Source: an uncultured Eubacterium sp.
Lineage (GTDB): Bacteria > Bacillota > Clostridia > Lachnospirales > Lachnospiraceae
DNA length: 64,000 nucleotides
Assembly: GCA_910586225.1 (NCBI GenBank)
Contig: CAJUIL010000018.1
Span: forward strand, 1-64,000
Direction of reading: 5' to 3'
Shown here: positions 34,722-41,920 of the stretch, piece by piece
Numbering within the stretch: the stretch's first letter is position 1
Layout: every line of letters begins with the position of its first letter
The notes under the pieces: model-generated
The model's input: only the letters and a program-made list of their open reading frames with translations
Database searches by the model: none
Told to the model about the DNA's origin: nothing
Position numbers and translations under genes: made by a program

Positions 34722-35789
34722 TTACACAATATATTTCTTTAAGACCGGGATGCTGTTCAGCATTCCTGATATACCAAAAGAAATTACACAAACAATACTT
34801 ACTATTACAATCACTGAAACGATTGGATGAAACGATAATGTATGAATGCCAAAAAAATGATGAAGCTGTTCTAAAACCATGGCATGAACCAAATACGCCC
34901 CAAAACTATATTTAGAAAACTTCCTTATACAAGCCTCTATTCTTTTATTCATACACCATTTAAAATGGTTTTTCGCCAGCACAAAAACCGCGATACTTTC
35001 CAGCAAAACATTCACTGTAAAATATCCATAAAAAAGTTCATTTGCCGCCTGCTGCCTGATAGAAATCACCCTTGTGAAACCAGCCGTCATTATCAATCCG
35101 CAAATGCCCAGCAGATAAACAAGCCCCTCTTTCCTTCCCTTGATCTCAATATTGTTCAAATAATACCCACATACAAAATATCCAACAAAACCTACTGCAA
35201 AATGAAAATAGAAATTATTCAAAATCCCGCTGACTACAGCCCCCCCCCTTTCTAAAGTAAAGGAAAACAGCATCACAAGCTGCGGCAGCAAAAATGTAAA
35301 CATCAAAGACAAAATTAAAAAATATCGTGTTAATTCCAAAGAGCCGACTATCTTTTGCAAAAAGGGAACAATCATATATAAACCTATGATCATAAATAAA
35401 AACCACATATGGTAATGTCCAGACATCATCTGCAATACTGCATCTTTTAAACTCATAGGAACAGTGACCAGACCTATCCATGCATATGCCGCAGACCAAA
35501 AGCTCCAAGCCGTAATAAGCCTTAACACATTCCTTTTATAAATTTGTTCTATGCTTCGATTTCCTGCTAAAAATAACGCCCCGCTGATCATAACAAAAAC
35601 AGGAACCGCCCATCTTACGCTGCTGTCAAAAAAATTAAATACATTCCACTCTAAAGTGTTCACCTCAGCCACAGCCCAATTTTGTGCAGATACGTGTAAC
35701 AGCATCACTCCAAATGTAGCTAATATCCTAAGACAATCCAGATATATCAGCCTTTCATTTCCATTTTCAGTCTTTTTATCATAGGTCAT
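34722..35789 (-). CDS. Acyltransferase-3 family membrane protein with poly-G tract
   Basis: A 355-residue membrane protein with about ten hydrophobic segments and the acyltransferase-3 motif near the N-terminus: LIYLDCLRILATFGVMLLHVSAQNW (catalytic His in the first segment; R-x-x-A-x-x-x-V-x-x-H type). Such enzymes O-acetylate or otherwise acylate surface polysaccharides. The coding strand contains nine consecutive G (35240-35248; LERGGAV), where a slip would truncate or shift the C-terminal half. AAGGAGCGAAAGAA supports the start at 35789 over the longer reading. Directly downstream of the SIS/HAD gene. Confidence 0.82.
   Translation of the reverse strand: MTYDKKTENGNERLIYLDCLRILATFGVMLLHVSAQNWAVAEVNTLEWNVFNFFDSSVRWAVPVFVMISGALFLAGNRSIEQIYKRNVLRLITAWSFWSAAYAWIGLVTVPMSLKDAVLQMMSGHYHMWFLFMIIGLYMIVPFLQKIVGSLELTRYFLILSLMFTFLLPQLVMLFSFTLERGGAVVSGILNNFYFHFAVGFVGYFVCGYYLNNIEIKGRKEGLVYLLGICGLIMTAGFTRVISIRQQAANELFYGYFTVNVLLESIAVFVLAKNHFKWCMNKRIEACIRKFSKYSFGAYLVHAMVLEQLHHFFGIHTLSFHPIVSVIVIVSIVCVISFGISGMLNSIPVLKKYIV
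35240..35248 (-). repeat. Homopolymer tract, 9 G on the coding strand
   Basis: Nine consecutive C on the plus strand fall within the acyltransferase gene. The frame is open as sequenced. Confidence 0.95.
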
Positions 35790-35829
35790 TTCTTTCGCTC
35801 CTTCAAAAACAATCGTGGCAAAGACAATC

Positions 35830-36882
35830 TTATTCCCCGAACATCCTGTGTTCCACATATTCCGCAATAATATGCCCAATAAAAATATGCGCTTCCTGAA
35901 TGCGCGGTGTCACAAACGATGGTATCTGTATCGAATAATCAACCATATTTTCCAACTCAGTGTGTTCGGCCCCTCCTGTCATAAGCACTGTCAGGATTCC
36001 GTTTTCTCTTGCATACTTAAGCGCCTCCCATACATTTCTCGATGTCCCGCTTGTAGATATTCCGATCACCATATCCCCAGGATGTGCTTTTGCCTCTAAC
36101 TGCCTTACAAATACCCGTTCAAAACTGTAGTCATTCCCAACAGCCGTCAAGGTAGATGTATTTACAGACAGTGCTTCCGCGTTCAATGCCTGCCGCTCTT
36201 TATAAAAACGACTGATAAATTCCGTCGCAATATGCTGTGCATCTGCTGCACTACCGCCATTGCCGCACAAATAAACAGCCCCTTTCTTTTGAAACAACCC
36301 CCATATCCTGTCACCGACCTCCATCACCACTTTTGCAAGTTCCTGGTCAGAAGCCAGCTTCTTGAAAATATCTGTATGCTCCATAAGCCGGTCAAAAAAA
36401 TAATGCTGCGCACACGCCCCGTCGTTATATCGTTCCAGGATGGATACCAGCTCCCACAGGCAGCCCTTCCCGCCGCTGTTCTGCAGGATGATATCCGCCG
36501 CTCCCCTTGCTCGGTCTATTGCGTCCGCCGGACATATCCCAAGCCCCGCATACGCAAGCGGCCCTACATCATATTTCCCATCGCCAACGTAGCAGATCTG
36601 CTCCTTTGGGATGCCTGCCTCCTGTGCCAGTCTGTACAAAGCGTCCTTCTTCTCCTTGATACCCCGGTAAAAATACGTCCATGGGAAACGCTCTTCAAAA
36701 TAATCCACGATCTGCGTATCCTCCCCGGTCATAGCTGCCAGCTTCCATCCCCTGCGATGCAGCTCAAACACTGCGTCGATGTCCTTTAAGTTGACCTGCT
36801 TCCTCTCCGTGCCCTTTGCATCGACCGTGACCGTCCCGTCCGTGACCACACCATCAATATCCAATACTACCAGCTCTATCAT
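35830..36882 (-). CDS. HAD phosphatase-SIS isomerase fusion (KdsC-like plus GmhA-like)
   Basis: A 350-residue two-domain protein. Residues 1-160 are a KdsC-like HAD phosphatase (LVVLDIDGVVTDG with Asp8/Asp10, MTGEDTQIV, CYVGDGKYDVGPL). Residues about 170-350 are a SIS domain of the GmhA type (VYLCGNGGSAADAQHIATEFISRF, SVNTSTLTAVGNDYSFE, GISTSGTSRN). In E. coli, KdsC and GmhA act in Kdo and heptose synthesis respectively; here the fusion lies next to a NeuB-like synthase, so it may dephosphorylate and isomerise a related keto sugar. The start at 36882 is chosen for AAGGAAAGACAG and the conserved N-terminus. Confidence 0.83.
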   Translation of the reverse strand: MIELVVLDIDGVVTDGTVTVDAKGTERKQVNLKDIDAVFELHRRGWKLAAMTGEDTQIVDYFEERFPWTYFYRGIKEKKDALYRLAQEAGIPKEQICYVGDGKYDVGPLAYAGLGICPADAIDRARGAADIILQNSGGKGCLWELVSILERYNDGACAQHYFFDRLMEHTDIFKKLASDQELAKVVMEVGDRIWGLFQKKGAVYLCGNGGSAADAQHIATEFISRFYKERQALNAEALSVNTSTLTAVGNDYSFERVFVRQLEAKAHPGDMVIGISTSGTSRNVWEALKYARENGILTVLMTGGAEHTELENMVDYSIQIPSFVTPRIQEAHIFIGHIIAEYVEHRMFGE

Positions 36883-36935
36883 CTGTCTTTCCTTTCTACA
36901 GCAGTCCGTAAAAGCCGCCTGCCGCAACCTGCGTC

Positions 36936-37760
36936 TCATCCCCTGAGCTTTTTCTTTACTTCCTCTTCCGCCTGAGTCAGCACCTTCTGGCCTGTCCCCA
37001 TGATCCGCTCCACGCTGCGGATATCCTTCACAAGCCTGCACAGCTCATATGGTTCGATCGAAGCCTTTTGGTCTGAGCCGTACATTCCACGATCCAGCGT
37101 GATATGCCGCTCGATCGAAGCTGCCCCCGCTGCTGCCGCACAGACACTAACCAATGTCCCAGCCTCATGCCCGCTATAGCCTGTCTTGCACCCATACCGC
37201 CTAGCCAATTCCGCCACCAAGCTCAGGTTCGCATCCGCCTCCGGCATTGGGTATGTACTGTTGCAATGCAGCAGCTCGAATGGACAGCCTTGTTCCTGGA
37301 AAATAGCGACCGCATGGTCGATCTCCTCATAAGTGCTCATACCTGTTGCGATGAACGTATACTTCCCTTCCTTCGCAATCTCCTCTAACAGCGCGTCGTT
37401 TGTCAGCATGGCGGACGCTACTTTGTTATATTTGCAGTCATACTGACGCAGGAACGCCTGCGCCTCGACATCCCAGGCAGAGGCATACCAGTCGATCCCC
37501 TTTTCCTTGCAATACGCATCGATCTCGTCGTATTCCTCCTTGCCAAACTCAAGTCCTTCCTTTTGTGCCCTCTGTGTATGGCCCCACGGCGACTCTCTTG
37601 GGCTGTCTAAGTATTCCTTTGTATATACCTTGTCTACGGTACGCTTCTGGAATTTCACCGCGTCACAGCCTGCGACAAGCGCTGCGTCGATCAGCTGCTT
37701 GGCAAGATTCAGATCTCCGTTATGGTTAATTCCAATTTCTGCTGTAATAAATGTGCTCAT
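36936..37760 (-). CDS. NeuB-like sugar-acid synthase lacking a C-terminal SAF domain
   Basis: A 274-residue TIM-barrel protein of the sialic-acid synthase family: FITAEIGINHNGDLNLAKQLIDAAL near the N-terminus, AVKFQKRTVDK, FIATGMSTYEEID (about 125), ELLHCNSTYPMP, GYSGHEAG and SIERHITLDR. Known relatives condense PEP with a hexosamine or similar sugar to a nonulosonate. Full-length NeuB proteins are about 340 residues with a C-terminal antifreeze-like (SAF) domain; this one stops after the barrel. No CMP-sialate synthetase is in the window. It is followed by the HAD-SIS fusion, so a phosphorylated route is possible. Start at 37760 follows AAGGAAGGAATGTAAGA. Confidence 0.82.
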   Translation of the reverse strand: MSTFITAEIGINHNGDLNLAKQLIDAALVAGCDAVKFQKRTVDKVYTKEYLDSPRESPWGHTQRAQKEGLEFGKEEYDEIDAYCKEKGIDWYASAWDVEAQAFLRQYDCKYNKVASAMLTNDALLEEIAKEGKYTFIATGMSTYEEIDHAVAIFQEQGCPFELLHCNSTYPMPEADANLSLVAELARRYGCKTGYSGHEAGTLVSVCAAAAGAASIERHITLDRGMYGSDQKASIEPYELCRLVKDIRSVERIMGTGQKVLTQAEEEVKKKLRG

Positions 37761-37805
37761 TCTTACATTCCTTCCTTTCATCCATTTCTGCCTTACTTTC
37801 ATGTA

Positions 37806-39392
37806 TTACGCATTTTTGTGTTTTTGTGTAAATCCTCTAAACGCTTTTTTTAGAACCACTCCTCCATACCCTGCAAAAAGTATGATCACTGTCATTCCCT
37901 GATATCTGTACCTGGACTGCATCTCGCTGATTAAAATAAACGCCATCCATCCAAACGGAATATATAAAAGCAAATATGCCAGATTGCTTTCCTCATGCTT
38001 TCGCAGCAAAGCTAAAATGCCAATAACTGCCAACATCCATATGACATAAATAAACAGATTATTTGCGTTACTGATATTCCATAAACAATGATAAGCAGAT
38101 GTCTGGCGATCATTTAAATAATCCAGCTTTTCCTGATCCGTAATTCCTTCCTTGTATGTTTCGTAACGCATGGAAATGCCATCCAAATAAAAATAATCAT
38201 AATTATCCGCTCCAAACCATGCCAACTGTGTTTTCTTTCCCATCAGCTTTAAAACCGCATACGGATCCTGCAGCCGCTCCCGAATGATCCGTATACAAGC
38301 GTCTCTTTGTATCTCAGGCGGATAAGAGGAAATTTCTTCGATATCCGGACGGTTCCATGCTCCATCAGATTCCTGGTTCAATCCCCAAACAATTTTCATC
38401 AAATATGTGTGGTTCAAAATGTTGTTGACATCCCCTCTTTCTTTGATTACCATCATCAATCCCGATGAAATAGCACAATAAAAAACAACTGTAAATATAG
38501 TGTAAATTAAATTTCCTTGAAATTGCTTGATATCAGAAATAATCTTATTTCTATATGACACCCCTAGATGTAAAACGCTTTCCAGTTCACATCCTGCCGA
38601 ATATACGAAAAGTCCACATAGTATGATCATGGCAGACGGATGATATAAATTGCTTGCCACAAAGCACAAAGCGCAGACAGAAAGATATAACACCCCTTTC
38701 TTCCTATGACCAGCTTTCGAAGCTTTTCTAAAAAAATAAAACCCCTGCAGCATAAAAAAAGCCGCTCCATGCGTATTGGTCGTAATATGTGCCGAAAGCA
38801 CTCCCATCGGATAAAAAGTATAAATACAGGCTCCAGCAAGCCCTGCTGAACTCTCCAATTCCTTCCCCAGCTCATAGATCAAAAAACAGATACCTGCTGT
38901 ATAGATACAATTTACTATCTGCATTCCAAGTAAGGTCGGCGAAAAAATTCTTAATAGCCATCCATTTATCGCTGCCTGACCAGCAAACGTCGGGATTCCA
39001 TACGCTGCCAGCGGTTCGTACAATCCGCCGCGAAGACCATGCTCCGCAAAATAACAGGCTCCCTCATAATAATTAGCAAAATCATTGGTTGGCATATACT
39101 GACTGAAAGGAAGCGTTAGAATGCGTATGGCAAATGCTGTTACAAATATCCGTATACCCATTTGATAACTGCTGCATTGCTCTGCCATTTTGTTCAAAAT
39201 CTTATATTCGAGAAATATTCCTGCCGCTATACATACTTCGATCAATCTTACGTATCCGCTGTGTTCCGTTATGGCTGCTGCAATATTGGTATGCATGGAC
39301 ACAAATAGAGCTATCAGAAATACGACCCAAACAAAAAAAATAGTTTTATGTATTCTGAAATTACCTTTAAATACCACATCATATTTTCTCAT
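37806..39392 (-). CDS. Multi-spanning GT-C-type glycosyltransferase
   Basis: A 528-residue protein with about 12 hydrophobic segments. The acidic PTNDFANYYEGACYF stretch (about 107-121) in the first large loop fits the GT39/GT83 (ArnT/PMT-like) polyprenyl-phosphate sugar-dependent fold. It lies directly downstream of a GtrB-like gene that could supply such a donor. The region is AT-richer than the cluster around it. I prefer the ATG at 39392 (after GGGAAAAGAAAG, 14-base overlap with the preceding gene); an earlier start at 39419 is possible. Confidence 0.72.
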   Translation of the reverse strand: MRKYDVVFKGNFRIHKTIFFVWVVFLIALFVSMHTNIAAAITEHSGYVRLIEVCIAAGIFLEYKILNKMAEQCSSYQMGIRIFVTAFAIRILTLPFSQYMPTNDFANYYEGACYFAEHGLRGGLYEPLAAYGIPTFAGQAAINGWLLRIFSPTLLGMQIVNCIYTAGICFLIYELGKELESSAGLAGACIYTFYPMGVLSAHITTNTHGAAFFMLQGFYFFRKASKAGHRKKGVLYLSVCALCFVASNLYHPSAMIILCGLFVYSAGCELESVLHLGVSYRNKIISDIKQFQGNLIYTIFTVVFYCAISSGLMMVIKERGDVNNILNHTYLMKIVWGLNQESDGAWNRPDIEEISSYPPEIQRDACIRIIRERLQDPYAVLKLMGKKTQLAWFGADNYDYFYLDGISMRYETYKEGITDQEKLDYLNDRQTSAYHCLWNISNANNLFIYVIWMLAVIGILALLRKHEESNLAYLLLYIPFGWMAFILISEMQSRYRYQGMTVIILFAGYGGVVLKKAFRGFTQKHKNA

Positions 39393-40338
39393 CTTTCTTT
39401 TCCCTGTTACTTTCATCAATTATAAACACAGGTCTGTTTTTTATTTCTAAATACATTTTTGACAAATACTGTCCTAGAATACCAATACAAAACAACTGCA
39501 ATCCCCCAAGAAAAGTTATCGCACATATTATAGATGCCCATCCATCTACCGGATCACCAAACAGTACTTTTCTTACAACAATGTAAAAAACTACAAGCAC
39601 AGCAATCAAACAAAATAAAATTCCAACTGCAGAAGATACTACCAGCGGCAAGGTAGAAAATGCCACAATACCTTCCAGACTATATTTAAATAAAGACCAA
39701 AAAGACCAGCTGGATTCACCTTTAATGCGTTCTACATTTTCAAATTCAATCCACTTATTTTTAAATCCCACCCATCCGTATAATCCTTTTGAAAAACGAT
39801 TATATTCTTTTAAACTAAGCAATGCACTTGAAAATTTACGATTCATCAAGCGATAATCCCTTGCTCCATCTGCAATTTCAACGTCTGATAGGTGATTGAT
39901 CAATCTATAAAATATGTTTGCAAAAATAGATCTTACCAGTGGTTCTCCTTTTCTATTAATTCGTCTTGCTGCAGCCGAATCAAACCCTTCTTCAGTTACT
40001 GCTTGATACATTTTTGGCAAAAGCTCCGGTGGATCTTGTAAGTCAGCATCCATTACAACAATATAATTTCCTCTTGCATTCTGCAGGCCAGCATAAATTG
40101 CAGCCTCTTTTCCAAAATTTTTTGAAAAAGAAAAATATATGATCCTGTTATCCTGCTCTGCCATTTCTTTCATAATATTCAACGTGTTGTCTTTTGAACC
40201 ATCATTTATTAACAATACCTCAAAATCCACTTCCTGCATCCGCACCATCATTTTATTGAGTTCCCGCATAAAATCTGCCAAGCTCTGCTCTTCATTATAA
40301 CAAGGTACTATCACTGAAATTAAATTTTTTATAAGCAT
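39379..40338 (-). CDS. gtrB: GtrB-like polyprenyl-phosphate glycosyltransferase
   Basis: A 319-residue GT2 protein of the GtrB/bactoprenol glucosyltransferase family: ISVIVPCYNEEQSL, LLINDGSKDNTLNIM, the VMDADLQDPPELLPKM metal/nucleotide motif, RRINRKGEP, DGARDYRLM, and two C-terminal transmembrane segments followed by a short basic/acidic tail. GtrB makes undecaprenyl-phosphate-glucose (or another hexose) on the cytoplasmic side. The neighbour at 40355 is a GtrII-like transferase, and the gene at 37806 is a GT-C enzyme; both are natural users of this donor. The pairing resembles serotype-conversion cassettes. Confidence 0.9.
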   Translation of the reverse strand: MLIKNLISVIVPCYNEEQSLADFMRELNKMMVRMQEVDFEVLLINDGSKDNTLNIMKEMAEQDNRIIYFSFSKNFGKEAAIYAGLQNARGNYIVVMDADLQDPPELLPKMYQAVTEEGFDSAAARRINRKGEPLVRSIFANIFYRLINHLSDVEIADGARDYRLMNRKFSSALLSLKEYNRFSKGLYGWVGFKNKWIEFENVERIKGESSWSFWSLFKYSLEGIVAFSTLPLVVSSAVGILFCLIAVLVVFYIVVRKVLFGDPVDGWASIICAITFLGGLQLFCIGILGQYLSKMYLEIKNRPVFIIDESNREKKDEKI

Positions 40339-40354
40339 ATTCCCTCACCAATTC

Positions 40355-41920
40355 TCAAAGCTTCACAACCACAGTATCCATAATGATCCTGATACTTCCA
40401 GAATCCGGATACGCTGGCATCTGAGACACTTCTTCCAGCCCTATAAATTGTGCTTTATCTGCCACAGGCGGCGCAAATCCACAAACATTCTTAAGAAAAC
40501 TCAGCAAAGTATATTCATTATGAGCAGGGTACATGAAATCCGCTGTATAAGGAATGATCAAATCGGTTTCTGAAAATTCCGGATACACTGGAACTGTTGC
40601 ATCATGTTCATCAGTAAAGAGAAATGCAACCGCCATATCATCTCGATATCCTGCTTGTAACCTAATACAGGAAGTAAGCACTGTCATCTCACTCTTATAT
40701 TGCTCATACTGCAGCTGCATTTTCAAATAAATGATATTGTCAAAATAAAGGAACATCATTCCAAGTACCATCAAACTTATAATTCCAATATGTTTAAATA
40801 ATTTAAGACATTTTACATCTGTATTTCCAATAACAAATTCCAAGCACCATGCTACAAAAACAAATAAAAACATCTCTCCATACACCATAAGCGTATGAAT
40901 CATTGTTTCCTGAGAAGGGCACATAATAAAAATAAAATTACATACTGCCGGAAGCAATGCTACTAAAATCGCCACCTGGACTGCCTTCCTTATGTTCTTT
41001 TTATACGATTTCCATAACATCACTACTGTTAAAACGACGGCTACAAATAGAATAAAACTATACAACTTTTCTATTCCCATAGAATATAAAAATGATGTCC
41101 TATAATTAGCATAGGGTATTCGTCTAGCGGGCATTACAAAAAAAACATACGCATTTCGGATTCCTGAAATATAAGTACTTATTCCAACATCAGCAAGATT
41201 TCCTATTCCTTGGTAATTTGTAAGCTCACTATTTGTATACCATAAAAAGAATATATTACCTAACGCATATATCAATAATCCGCAAACAGATAATCCCGCA
41301 AAACGAAATCCAAATAGAAAAAAACTTCTCCAGTCCATTTCTTTTCTATAGACCTCTGCTAACAGCCATAACAGCATCAATGACAGAAATACACAGATAT
41401 ATGCAGGATATAATGCAGCAACATTACAAAAACATATGCTTGACAACAACCACGAAATTTTTTTGTGGCTCGTTGCCAAAATACTTCCTATCACAGCAAA
41501 CAATAACGCCAAAAAATAATAAGGTGCATTAAACATATATGCAAAGGTTGCTGTTACTACTGGACAAGCTGCAAATATCAGGCACAAGCCCACACACAAA
41601 TATTTATTGCTAATTTCCAGTAGATATACACACATACAGCAAAAAACTGATATTAACACGATAGATACAACCCCGTACAAAAAAGGCAGGCTGTAGTTAA
41701 AACCACTTGTACATTTCGCAATAACCTTTCCCAAAAAAGACATTAGCCACCGGCCAATACCCCATTCTGGTACATGAAATAGGGAAGCACTATCATCATG
41801 CCATGTATATTTATAAAAAAATATGCTACCATGTGACAATAATCCCACCATCATACACAATAAAAATGTCCATTTATACTTATTTTTAAATTGATAGAAA
41901 AACATACGCAATTTATCCAT
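40355..41920 (-). CDS. GtrII-like glucosyltransferase domain membrane protein
   Basis: A 521-residue membrane protein with about 11 hydrophobic segments. The early loop with YTWHDDSASLF...GRW resembles the GtrII-family arrangement (DD motif followed by N/E-x-GRW) of O-antigen glucosyltransferases that take Und-P-glucose. The start codon at 41920 overlaps the stop of the preceding gene (ATGGATAA, 8 bases), so translation is coupled. The C-terminal 120 residues form a soluble domain. Together with the GtrB-like gene it probably adds side-chain sugars to the polymer outside the cell. Confidence in the family is moderate. Confidence 0.72.
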   Translation of the reverse strand: MDKLRMFFYQFKNKYKWTFLLCMMVGLLSHGSIFFYKYTWHDDSASLFHVPEWGIGRWLMSFLGKVIAKCTSGFNYSLPFLYGVVSIVLISVFCCMCVYLLEISNKYLCVGLCLIFAACPVVTATFAYMFNAPYYFLALLFAVIGSILATSHKKISWLLSSICFCNVAALYPAYICVFLSLMLLWLLAEVYRKEMDWRSFFLFGFRFAGLSVCGLLIYALGNIFFLWYTNSELTNYQGIGNLADVGISTYISGIRNAYVFFVMPARRIPYANYRTSFLYSMGIEKLYSFILFVAVVLTVVMLWKSYKKNIRKAVQVAILVALLPAVCNFIFIMCPSQETMIHTLMVYGEMFLFVFVAWCLEFVIGNTDVKCLKLFKHIGIISLMVLGMMFLYFDNIIYLKMQLQYEQYKSEMTVLTSCIRLQAGYRDDMAVAFLFTDEHDATVPVYPEFSETDLIIPYTADFMYPAHNEYTLLSFLKNVCGFAPPVADKAQFIGLEEVSQMPAYPDSGSIRIIMDTVVVKL

